Shown piece by piece: positions 1 through 5,838 of a stretch of 16,375 nt of DNA. Within the stretch, counting starts at the first letter, position 1, and each line of letters starts with the position of its first letter. The position numbers were made by a program, and so were the translations under genes. This DNA is from UBA11098 sp041671525 (GTDB lineage: Bacteria; Patescibacteriota; Minisyncoccia; Moranbacterales; UBA2206). Where the stretch lies: contig JBAZBJ010000018.1 of assembly GCA_041671525.1 (NCBI GenBank), forward strand, positions 1 to 16,375, written 5' to 3'. Under the pieces are notes generated by a model. That model was not told the DNA's origin. It worked only from the letters and a program-made list of their open reading frames with translations, and did no database searches.

Positions 1-141
1 TTTATATTTACAAAACTATATCTGCAGTATGAAATTAATAAAATTGTTGATGATAAAGAAGAAGAACCAAAAATAGGGCCTTGGGCATTTTTCTTAATAA
101 TTCTTGCCTTAATTGCTCTAGGAATTGTATTTTCTATTTAA
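1..141 (+). CDS. C-terminal end of a membrane-anchored protein (partial)
   Basis: The window opens inside a plus-strand reading frame (frame 1) that gives 46 residues before a TAA stop. The visible part has a charged linker (DDKEEEPK) followed by one hydrophobic helix of about 18 residues (AFFLIILALIALGIVFSI) that ends exactly at the C-terminus. This layout suggests a tail anchor or the last helix of a multispanning protein. No family motif is visible, so no function is assigned. It converges on the minus-strand gene that ends at 179. Confidence 0.6.
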   Translation, partial: FIFTKLYLQYEINKIVDDKEEEPKIGPWAFFLIILALIALGIVFSI

Positions 142-143
142 AG

Positions 144-178
144 TATATTTCTAAAATATATTAAAAAAATAAAAAATC
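144..178 (-). terminator. T-rich terminator between convergent genes
   Basis: Reading the minus strand after the stop of the 179-604 gene gives T6 (171-176) and T7 (163-169), the U-rich signal typical of archaeal termination. An AT-only inverted repeat (TATATTT at 144-150, AAATATA at 154-160) follows the plus-strand gene. It is weak but could contribute to its end. Confidence 0.4.
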
Positions 179-604
179 TTATCTAAAAAGAGGATTTTTT
201 GGTTTGATATCCACTTTTCCTTCTAAATCAGAAACATTAAGTTCTCCAACTGTTACTGGAACAGGAATTCCATTTTCATCCATTAAAAATAAATTATTTC
301 CTTGTTTTAACCCTTCTCTTAATAATTCTCTATATCCACTATTAGGAGTTCTCCAATTTGGAAAAAATCTTAAACCAGAATTTTCAAAATCTTGTTGATG
401 TTTTGCCACTAATTCTTCATTTGCCAAAACAGTAACATCCTTAGCTCCTATACTAGAAAATTTATATTTTTCTCTCATAAAATTATTTAAAGCCCTATAA
501 GCAAGAACTACATCTACAGAAGGATTTTTTGCATCTTGTCTTGGATCATAATCTAAAACTAAAACAGCAACTCTTCCAAAATCAATACCCTCAATTGTCT
601 TCAT
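179..604 (-). CDS. Unknown soluble protein, 141 aa
   Basis: I do not recognise this family. The 141-residue product has no signal peptide or membrane segment. It begins with a hydrophobic strand followed by an acidic turn (VAVLVLDYDPRQD, about residues 12-24), reminiscent of the first strand of a Rossmann-like alpha/beta fold, and has a second strand (DVTVLANEEL) near residues 56-65. The C-terminal third is basic and proline-containing. The ATG at 604 is favoured because a TATA box lies 22-29 nt upstream, which predicts a leaderless transcript starting at this codon. It lies downstream of ftsZ on the same strand but has its own promoter after the ftsZ terminator. The stop is TAA. Confidence 0.7.
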   Translation of the reverse strand: MKTIEGIDFGRVAVLVLDYDPRQDAKNPSVDVVLAYRALNNFMREKYKFSSIGAKDVTVLANEELVAKHQQDFENSGLRFFPNWRTPNSGYRELLREGLKQGNNLFLMDENGIPVPVTVGELNVSDLEGKVDIKPKNPLFR

Positions 605-625
605 AAAAATAAAAAACTAATTTGG

Positions 626-633
626 TATTTAAA
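626..633 (-). promoter_or_regulatory. TATA box for the 179-604 gene
   Basis: The minus strand reads TTTAAATA here, a match to the archaeal TATA consensus. It sits 22-29 nt before the ATG at 604, so transcription would begin at or next to the start codon. Confidence 0.55.
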
Positions 634-670
634 GATTATTACAAGATAAAATATATGTAGATAATATATC

Positions 671-713
671 AAAAAAATAAAAAAGAAAAAGAAGCCTTGG
701 GAAAACCCAAGGC
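671..713 (-). terminator. ftsZ terminator hairpin
   Basis: GCCTTGGG (694-701) and CCCAAGGC (706-713) form a perfect 8-bp stem with a 4-nt loop. On the minus strand the hairpin is followed by a long T-rich tract. It lies 16 nt after the ftsZ TAA, so it reads as a bacterial-style intrinsic terminator for ftsZ. It is the strongest hairpin terminator in the window. Confidence 0.8.
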
Positions 714-729
714 ATTTTAAAATTAAAAA

Positions 730-1809
730 TTAACTCCAAACTTCTATTCCTAAGTCAGACATTTCTCTTGAAGCTGGAACTCTTTTCTCTTCGTAATCTC
801 TACCAAGTACATAAGGAGACTTAACACCAGTCATAATAGTGATAACTCTTACCTTACCTACAAAGTCCTTAGAGATTCTCGCACCAATAATAACTTGCGC
901 ATCTTGACTCAAATTTTCAGAAACAACTCTACCAATAAGGTCGAATTCTTCTAATTTTAAGTCAGGCCCACAAGTAATGTGTATAAGAGCACCAGTAGCA
1001 CCTTGATAATCCACGTCAAGTAGAGGATGTGTAAGTGCTTGCTTTACTGCTTCATTAACACGGTCTTGTGTATCTGCTTCACCAATTCCTATAACTGCTA
1101 CTCCGCCGTCTTTCATAATTGCAGAAACATCAGCATAATCCAAGTTAATTAAACTTGGAAGAGTAATAGTTTCAACAATACCTTTTACCATAGTACTAAC
1201 TAATTCGTTAGCAACAGCAAAAGCCTGTTCAATAGGTAATTGTCCAGCAATATCCACTAGTCTATTGTTATCTAAAACAATACATGTGTTTGTTACTTCT
1301 CTAAGCTCCTGAAGTCCGAATTCAGCTTTGTCAATTCTAGCTCTTTCAGATTCAAAAGGCATAGTAACAACACCAATAACAACAGCTCCAGTTTCTTTTG
1401 CAAGTTGTGCAATAACCGGAGAAGCTCCAGTACCTGTTCCACCACCTTCACCAGTGATTACAAATACCATGTCTGCACCAGCAACAGCTTTCTTAAGTTC
1501 AACAAGAGCCTCTTTTGCAGCTTCTCTACCTCTATTAGGAGCTCCGCCACATCCAAGACCTCTAGTCAATTCCTTACCAATAAGGACTTTCTCGTCAGCT
1601 TTTGTAACACTTAAGTGCAATGCATCTGTATTCACAGAGTAAACAGTAGCGCCATTAATTCCTTTGTTATAAAGCCAGGTTACTGCGTTACATCCGCATC
1701 CTCCAACACCAATAACTTTAATGTTGGCTTTTCCTGCTCTTAATTCATCGAAATTAATGCTGTGTGTGTCTGCATTTTGGATTGCTTCTTTTGTAAAATC
1801 TAATACCAT
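730..1809 (-). CDS. ftsZ: Cell division GTPase FtsZ (FtsZ2-like)
   Basis: This is a tubulin-fold GTPase that polymerises into the cytoplasmic division ring. The 359-residue protein has GVGGCGCNA near the N-terminus (residues 34-42), the nucleotide-binding signature GGGTGTGAS at 122-130, and the T7 loop NLDYADV at 222-228 carrying the two acidic residues that complete the GTPase site of the neighbouring subunit. The second half (HPLLDVDYQGATGALIHIT, then GARISKDFVGKVRV) resembles what I recall of archaeal FtsZ2 more than FtsZ1; that subtype call is from memory. The C-terminal linker is short and ends in LGIEVWS, a possible partner-binding tail. The start is set by a strong Shine-Dalgarno. The gene looks less AT-biased than its neighbours, consistent with high expression. 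A perfect hairpin terminator follows it. Confidence 0.95.
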   Translation of the reverse strand: MVLDFTKEAIQNADTHSINFDELRAGKANIKVIGVGGCGCNAVTWLYNKGINGATVYSVNTDALHLSVTKADEKVLIGKELTRGLGCGGAPNRGREAAKEALVELKKAVAGADMVFVITGEGGGTGTGASPVIAQLAKETGAVVIGVVTMPFESERARIDKAEFGLQELREVTNTCIVLDNNRLVDIAGQLPIEQAFAVANELVSTMVKGIVETITLPSLINLDYADVSAIMKDGGVAVIGIGEADTQDRVNEAVKQALTHPLLDVDYQGATGALIHITCGPDLKLEEFDLIGRVVSENLSQDAQVIIGARISKDFVGKVRVITIMTGVKSPYVLGRDYEEKRVPASREMSDLGIEVWS

Positions 1810-1817
1810 TTCTTTTT

Positions 1818-1825
1818 ACCTCCTT
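1818..1825 (-). promoter_or_regulatory. Strong Shine-Dalgarno of ftsZ
   Basis: The minus strand reads AAGGAGGT with 8 nt to the ATG at 1809. This is near-full complementarity to the anti-SD end of 16S rRNA and fixes the ftsZ start. Most other genes in the window have no such site. Confidence 0.8.
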
Positions 1826-1862
1826 ATAGCTATATCCCATGGGATAACAACCAAAGGTTGTT
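1825..1862 (-). other. Palindromes in the ftsZ 5' leader
   Basis: Three palindromic blocks sit just upstream of the Shine-Dalgarno: TATAGCTATA at 1825-1834, TATCCCATGGGATA at 1833-1846, and a hairpin AACAACC (1846-1852) / GGTTGTT (1856-1862) with a 3-nt loop. They overlap each other at the edges, so they could form alternative RNA folds in the leader or serve as DNA-binding sites. The first overlaps the Shine-Dalgarno by one base. Confidence 0.55.
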
Positions 1863-1864
1863 GA

Positions 1865-1914
1865 AGTTGGAAACTAAATTGCGAAATATTTAAATACTTC
1901 ACACATTTCCAACT
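1865..1914. repeat. 9-bp inverted repeat flanking the ftsZ TATA box
   Basis: AGTTGGAAA (1865-1873) and TTTCCAACT (1906-1914) are perfect inverted copies, 32 bp apart. The TATTTAAATA box lies between them. The arms would sit near the transcription start and just upstream of TATA/BRE, where an archaeal repressor or activator could act. Alternatively, the RNA made from the upstream TATA box would fold there into a long stem-loop. Confidence 0.6.
1887..1896 (-). promoter_or_regulatory. ftsZ: Proximal ftsZ TATA box (symmetric)
   Basis: TATTTAAATA matches the archaeal TATA consensus on both strands. For ftsZ, transcription would start near 1866, giving a leader of about 57 nt that contains the palindromes and the Shine-Dalgarno. 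On the plus strand the box is preceded by GCGAAA, a good BRE-like element, so a divergent plus-strand RNA is possible. Confidence 0.55.
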
Positions 1915-1930
1915 AATATAATAGAAATCA

Positions 1931-1987
1931 AAGAGGATCAAACCTCTTATCTATATAAGATATTAATTGACCGCCATCAATTAATAT
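1931..1987. repeat. Tandem inverted repeats upstream of ftsZ
   Basis: Three inverted repeats follow one another. AAGAGG (1931-1936) pairs with CCTCTT (1943-1948). TCTTAT (1945-1950) pairs with ATAAGA (1955-1960) and shares bases with the first, so the two exclude each other. A perfect 11-bp pair, ATATTAATTGA (1960-1970) and TCAATTAATAT (1977-1987), has the 6-nt loop CCGCCA. Together they look like a structured RNA or an operator array. No known RNA family is recognised. Confidence 0.5.
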
Positions 1988-2011
1988 TATAAAAAATACA
2001 ATATCTAGTTC

Positions 2012-2021
2012 TATTTAAATA
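2012..2021 (-). promoter_or_regulatory. Possible distal TATA box upstream of ftsZ
   Basis: A second copy of TATTTAAATA. Minus-strand transcription from it would start near 1990, at the edge of the 11-bp stem, and give ftsZ a leader of about 180 nt containing all the inverted repeats. The A-rich stretch upstream could act as BRE. Confidence 0.4.
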
Positions 2022-2090
2022 TTTTTATTCTGAAAAATAAACAATAAATGGGGATTTCTAGAATTTTTGCTTAGTAATCAAAGAAAATTT

Positions 2091-2516
2091 TCAAAAAGGA
2101 GAGGCAGCAAAACCCAATAACATTTTATCCAAGAGAGATTTAGGATATGCAGCCAAATGTTCCCAACAGTTAGGTTCCCTCAAACTCAAATAGTCAGGCA
2201 CATTAATAACTTCAACTCTGATAGGAAAAACAGAAACAAAAGAAACATATTGAGAAGAATCAGATTTTGTCTGCTCAAAAGTTTCAGAAGGAACAGCATA
2301 CAAAAAAATTCTACTTGATTTTTCTACATTCATCCAATCTTTGGGAAAATTTCCTTTTTCAACAGCTCTAGATATAGCTAATGTTCGATTGTCAGATGCG
2401 TAAACAGCATTGAGATTATTTTCAGGATGAGAATTATTAATATCAACTGCTCTGCTAGGATTAATCATTCCCAATATATTTTTTGGACTTCCATGATATA
2501 AAACTCTTGGTTTCAT
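2091..2516 (-). CDS. ADP-ribosyltransferase-fold-like small protein
   Basis: This 141-residue protein starts with LYHGSPKNI (residues 6-14) and then has AVYASDNRTLAISRAV (37-52). An early [LY]YHG[ST] followed by a VYA[ST] strand and an A-x(2,3)-A helix is the usual pattern of small ART-like domains, with the H and Y of an H-Y-E triad (here H8 and Y39). The third residue is not clear; E102 (VEVI) or E113 are candidates. The assignment is by motif, not by recognised homology. Such domains can modify proteins or nucleic acids or be inactive. There is no signal peptide or membrane helix. The ATG at 2516 has a TATA box 23-31 nt upstream. The stop is TGA. The gene lies 281 bp upstream of ftsZ. Confidence 0.65.
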   Translation of the reverse strand: MKPRVLYHGSPKNILGMINPSRAVDINNSHPENNLNAVYASDNRTLAISRAVEKGNFPKDWMNVEKSSRIFLYAVPSETFEQTKSDSSQYVSFVSVFPIRVEVINVPDYLSLREPNCWEHLAAYPKSLLDKMLLGFAASPF

Positions 2517-2538
2517 TATAAAAATTATTCAAAAAAGG

Positions 2539-2547
2539 ATATTTAAA
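2539..2547 (-). promoter_or_regulatory. TATA box for the ART-like gene
   Basis: The minus strand reads TTTAAATAT, 23-31 nt before the ATG at 2516. The spacing predicts a leaderless mRNA. Confidence 0.5.
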
Positions 2548-2567
2548 CCTTACTCTAAAGAAAGCAG

Positions 2568-2894
2568 TTATTTTATAGGTTTTATTTCTTCAGAAGCCTT
2601 ATCATTCACTTCAAAACCCTTTGACAAAAGAATCAAATAAAGAGATCTGAGAAAAGATTTTTGACTGTTTATATGATCCATTAAAACAATATCAACTTCT
2701 AAAGATGGAACAAGAACATATTGTATTCTACCAATCAAGGTCTTTCCATCTCTTAATTTAAACCCATCAGAATGCAATTCAAATTGAGATCTATTTCTAG
2801 AAGATTTCATCAAAATATAATGATTAGGATCTTTTAAAACAGATCTAGCATAATTATTAATTAAGTTATAAATAGTATGATCTGCTCTTCTCAT
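2568..2894 (-). CDS. Unknown protein, 108 aa
   Basis: I do not recognise this protein. From the ATG at 2894 it begins MRRADHTIYN and has 108 residues. It is basic, without membrane segments, with alternating strand-like stretches (GRIQYVLVPSLEVDIVLMDH) and a leucine-rich helix (SFLRSLYLILLSKGF) near the C-terminus. An in-frame TTG at 2912 would add six residues (ending FIF). The ATG is preferred because a TATA box lies 22-31 nt upstream of it, and GAGGAA at 2905-2910 is spaced 10 nt from it. Taw3 ends 44 nt upstream on the same strand. The stop is TAA. Confidence 0.6.
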   Translation of the reverse strand: MRRADHTIYNLINNYARSVLKDPNHYILMKSSRNRSQFELHSDGFKLRDGKTLIGRIQYVLVPSLEVDIVLMDHINSQKSFLRSLYLILLSKGFEVNDKASEEIKPIK

Positions 2895-2915
2895 AAAAAT
2901 AAATTTCCTCAAAAG

Positions 2916-2925
2916 TTTATAAATA
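2916..2925 (-). promoter_or_regulatory. TATA box deciding the 2894 start
   Basis: TATTTATAAA on the minus strand lies 22-31 nt before the ATG at 2894. The alternative TTG at 2912 would be upstream of the predicted transcript start. Confidence 0.45.
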
Positions 2926-2938
2926 TTTATTCTCTAAA

Positions 2939-3501
2939 TTACAATAATTTTCCCAGTCTCTCAATTTTTTCCCAGCTCTTTTTTAAGTTTTCATTGGATT
3001 TTTTAACAATAACTTTCAAAAAATCATCGCTCACCAAAATTTTACCATTATCCATAACAGGAAACTCTAATTTCTCTGTGTTCATTAATTCAACAACAAA
3101 TCTTCTTCCTGTGGCAATTATACCAGCAATCTTAAAACCAGCTAATTTTGATTTATTAATTAATTCCTGGGCATCTCTTAGAGTCTTACAGGCAATATGC
3201 AATATACAGGGCTCTTGTTTAAACTTAACTAAATTTTTAACATTTAATTTACATAAGATTTCCTTAAGTTCTTTAAGATTAATCAAATCATGAGTAACCC
3301 AGATAAAAACTCCAGGAGACTTTTTTTCCTGATCAATCATTATAATAATTCTTCCAGAGCAAGAAGAAGTTGTGTAATAATTATTTTTTTATTTATTTTT
3401 TCACATAAAGAAATAATTTTTTTATCCCAGCTTTTTTTGGAAGATTTATCTAACTTTGATAAAGTATCTTGTTTACGTCTTTGAAAATTATCATTTATCA
3501 T
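2939..3501 (-). pseudogene. taw3: Taw3/TYW3 wyosine methyltransferase, split by a frameshift
   Basis: The family is an S-adenosylmethionine-dependent enzyme that N4-methylates the wyosine precursor at G37 of tRNA-Phe. The first part starts at ATG 3501 and reads 39 family-like residues (MINDNFQRRKQDTLSKLD at the start, ending EKINKK). The next part is in the -1 frame: NNYYTTSSCSGRI, the family signature, then IWVTHD, ILHIACKTLRDAQEL, a GIIATGRRFVVEL strand and the C-terminal helix. The join falls exactly on an A7 run at 3384-3390. Joined, the protein is about 187 residues, normal for the family. Without the shift the first frame stops at 3340. The ATG at 3340 would make a 133-residue piece lacking the SCSGR motif. 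It may be a sequence error, a decayed gene or programmed slippage. It starts 30 nt after the DHH gene stop. Confidence 0.85.
3384..3390 (-). other. A7 slippery run at the Taw3 frame join
   Basis: The minus strand reads AAT AAA AAA ATA in the upstream frame. Slipping back one base gives AAT AAT TAT TAC, which enters the frame encoding YYTTSSCSGRI. The downstream frame has a TAA at 3389-3391, so the shift cannot happen earlier. A homopolymer A7 is both a classic slippage site and a classic site of sequencing or assembly error. Confidence 0.75.
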
Positions 3502-3531
3502 ATTTAAATTAACAAGATTCCAAAAACAAAT

Positions 3532-4564
3532 TCATCTCAAAATATTTTCCTTGAATTTATTTAAATCTTGCTTTCTAATTGAACCAGCAGCAGCTTTTTG
3601 ATGGCCTCCTGCAATAGCTCCAATTAAACCATTAATTCCTTTTTTCATTAAAAGATTAACATCCTCTTTTCCAGACTGATTTCTAGCACTGATTTTAATC
3701 ATATTATTTTCTGTATCTGAAGCAAAAATATAAATTTTATTAGAATCCTGCCTTGAAACAATAGTAGAAATTGGGGAAACTAAATGAAACTTAGGATTGA
3801 AATATCCAAAATACAAATTCTTTTCTGGATAAAATTCTGCTTCTTTATTATATCTAGAAACACTTTTCATAATTTCAGCATCAATAATCTTATGAACTTT
3901 TTTTATTTCTGTAAGATCTCCTTCTTTGACTAAATCATAAACTTTCATTAAATCATTGCCATAATAAACTAAAGCAGAGCCGATTTCATCAGAAATATTT
4001 TTTAATTCTGATGCACCAATATTTGCTAAAGTTATTTCTGGATAGCTTTTCTGTAAAAACTTCAAATTTTCCGGACTATTAAAAGACCACTCAGCAATCA
4101 TAGTTGCACAGACAAGCCAATTTAATTTTGTAAGATTAACATAACTTAGCCAGATTATACAAAACAAAAGCAGAACAATCATTTGTTTCATTTTTAATTA
4201 TATTTTTCCTATTGATTAAATTATCATTAATTGGATGATGATCAATCAAGAAACAATCAAAAGTTTTTCTGAGTTTTTCAAAACCTAATAAATCTGCTTC
4301 ATCTGCATTCATATCAGTTAAAAATAATTTGCTTATTTTATTTTGTTTTAATAAAAGAATTGGATTATCAAACATTCCGAGTTCATATTTTAAAAATAAT
4401 ATCTTAGAAACTTTTATGCCTTTACTCTCCAAAATCTTTTCTAAAAAAATTGCAGAAGCTACTCCATCTAAATCAGTATGAGTTATAATTCCAACTCTGT
4501 CTTCTTTATTAATTAAATCCACAAAATCACTAAAATCTTTCTCAGAACCAAGTATAAATTTCAT
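3532..4564 (-). pseudogene. DHH/DHHA1 phosphoesterase, split by a frameshift
   Basis: DHH-DHHA1 proteins are metal-dependent phosphoesterases (RecJ, oligoribonuclease/pAp phosphatase and related enzymes). The first frame (4136-4564, 142 aa) has THTDLDG (residues 29-34, D31 and D33), LTDMNADEADL (D84) and the DHH triad at 108-110. It ends NDCSAFVLYNLAKLC then TAA. The family sequence continues in the +1 frame (NLTKLNWLVCATMIAEW and onward) to the DHHA1 signature GGHQKAAAGS near the end. Skipping one base near 4138 gives about 343 residues. The second frame's own first ATG at 4191 translates to a meaningless hydrophobic start (MKQMIVLLLFCIIW), so it is not a natural membrane protein. The substrate cannot be told from sequence. 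The TGA stop at 3532 is followed by an open in-frame stretch of 10 codons to Taw3. Confidence 0.85.
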
Positions 4565-4585
4565 GTTAAACTTAACACAAAAGAA

Positions 4586-4595
4586 GTTTATTAAA
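4586..4595 (-). promoter_or_regulatory. TATA box for the DHH gene
   Basis: TTTAATAAAC on the minus strand, 22-31 nt before the ATG at 4564. It would serve the DHH and Taw3 pair. Confidence 0.45.
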
Positions 4596-4613
4596 TTTAA
4601 TGTTTAAACAAAA

Positions 4614-5120
4614 TTATCTTCTTCTAGTATCAGGATGACTAAAATCAAGTTCTCTAATTTGAGGAGTTTTATCAGAAGGCATCTTTAATTTAAGTTTATC
4701 TTTAATATCCAGCTCAGGATTAGAATCATAAAGCACACTTCCCCTATTAACTAATGAAAGAGAATTTACTGATAAGCCAGAGCTAATAACACCCATTTCT
4801 ATTAAATTTTGCTTTTCTACCGTGGATAAAACCCGACTAGACGATTGCGAAATAACATAGTTTGAAAGTTCCTTTAAAGATGTTTCATCATTGACTAATT
4901 TAGTTCTAAAATAATCCTCACTAATTCCTACAACTTTATATGCAAAAGAAAAAATAGCTAAACCATTTTTAGGAAAATTTACAACCTCACTCCTAGGAAT
5001 AATATATCGTTCAGTTGTTTCTCCTCTTCTATGAAAAAACATAACATATTTAGAATTTCTTGAAGACACACTATCTAAAGATATTCTAATCTCACTAACA
5101 GAATTATCTAAATGGTTCAT
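4614..5120 (-). CDS. Unknown protein, 168 aa
   Basis: Not recognised. It is a 168-residue, serine-rich protein without membrane segments. The N-terminal half looks like a beta-rich domain (SEIRISLDSV, KYVMFFHRRG, ERYIIPRSEVVNF, GLAIFSFAYKVVGI), the middle is helical (KELSNYVISQSSSRVLSTVEKQNLIEMG), and the tail is charged and proline-containing, ending DTRRR. The TATA box 22-30 nt upstream supports the ATG at 5120. The promoter lies in the 30-nt gap after the upstream hydrolase gene, so transcription could be separate or a read-through. The stop is TAA. Confidence 0.65.
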   Translation of the reverse strand: MNHLDNSVSEIRISLDSVSSRNSKYVMFFHRRGETTERYIIPRSEVVNFPKNGLAIFSFAYKVVGISEDYFRTKLVNDETSLKELSNYVISQSSSRVLSTVEKQNLIEMGVISSGLSVNSLSLVNRGSVLYDSNPELDIKDKLKLKMPSDKTPQIRELDFSHPDTRRR

Positions 5121-5141
5121 TAAAAATTAACTCTCCAACTA

Positions 5142-5150
5142 TTTTTAAAG
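5142..5150 (-). promoter_or_regulatory. TATA box for the 4614-5120 gene
   Basis: CTTTAAAAA on the minus strand, 22-30 nt before the ATG at 5120, directly after the stop of the hydrolase gene. Confidence 0.45.
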
Positions 5151-5816
5151 TTATTCTTTAGGCAAAATTTGTGCATCAATTCCTGCTTCTTTGCACAAGT
5201 CAACAAATTCCTTAGCATCATCTTCTGATCCTATAACAGTCCCCCAGTGCATTGGAATAGCCAAACTAGGCTTGATTATTTTAGCAGCTTCAAAAGCTTC
5301 TTCAGCACTCATTGTAAATCTCCCTCCAACAGGAAATAAAACAACAAAATTTTTATCAAGTTGCTTGTAACCAGTGAGTTTTTGCATTTCTGGGATAACA
5401 TCAGTGTCTCCAAGATGGCAAATAATACAGTCATTCATCTTAATAACATAACCAACCCAACCCTCTTCTCTTTGATGAAAATGTTTGTCAACATTATAAG
5501 AAAATACTGTTGAAACTTTAACATCTCCTAAATCAATATCCTGGTTAGGTTCAACAATTATTATTTCTATGGGAATATCAAACCTGACAACCTTGCTCTG
5601 AGCGTCCGCAGTCACAAAAATCTTTGTTCCATCTTTTATTACTTTTTTTATGTCTTCTACACTACAATGATCATAATGCCCATGAGTAATAAAGATCATG
5701 TCTGCTTTTGGAAGTCCTTCTTTAATATTATAAGGATCTATGTAAATTATTCTGTGGTTTTTAATTAAGAACCCTGAATGACCTAACCACTTGAGCTCAA
5801 TTTGCCCTATGTTCAT
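5151..5816 (-). CDS. UlaG-like metallo-beta-lactamase-fold hydrolase
   Basis: A cytoplasmic zinc-dependent hydrolase of the UlaG/UPF0173 group. From the ATG at 5816 it has 221 residues and starts MNIGQIELKWLGHSGFLI, the usual family opening. The metal motif THGHYDHCS (residues 44-52) gives HxHxDH, HLGDTD supplies the next ligands, and PMHWGT near the C-terminus supplies the last histidine. The true substrate is not known for most members. The frame is open back to 5915, but the extra 33 residues overlap the upstream gene and are not family sequence. It follows the chorismate mutase stop by 22 nt on the same strand, so the two are probably cotranscribed; no strong Shine-Dalgarno is visible. 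The stop is TAA. Confidence 0.88.
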   Translation of the reverse strand: MNIGQIELKWLGHSGFLIKNHRIIYIDPYNIKEGLPKADMIFITHGHYDHCSVEDIKKVIKDGTKIFVTADAQSKVVRFDIPIEIIIVEPNQDIDLGDVKVSTVFSYNVDKHFHQREEGWVGYVIKMNDCIICHLGDTDVIPEMQKLTGYKQLDKNFVVLFPVGGRFTMSAEEAFEAAKIIKPSLAIPMHWGTVIGSEDDAKEFVDLCKEAGIDAQILPKE

Positions 5817-5838
5817 TAAATAGAAAAAAAGACCTTGT

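Noticed and set aside
1328..1642. Plus-strand reading frames inside ftsZ
   Set aside because: They are antisense shadows of a strongly conserved gene and have no signals of their own. The same holds for the plus-strand frames inside the synthetase, gatE and 5864-6151 regions.
2895..2912. TTG start for the 108-aa unknown protein
   Set aside because: The TATA box at 2916-2925 places the transcript start close to the ATG at 2894, downstream of the TTG.
2939..3340. Taw3 starting at the ATG at 3340
   Set aside because: This would remove the YYTTSSCSGRI signature that lies just upstream in the same frame. The N-terminal family sequence is present in the other frame from 3501.
4136..4191. Membrane protein starting MKQMIVLLLFCIIW as a separate gene
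   Set aside because: These residues are the other-frame translation of the conserved DHH stretch ending NDCSAFVLYNLAKLC; the family sequence begins only after them.
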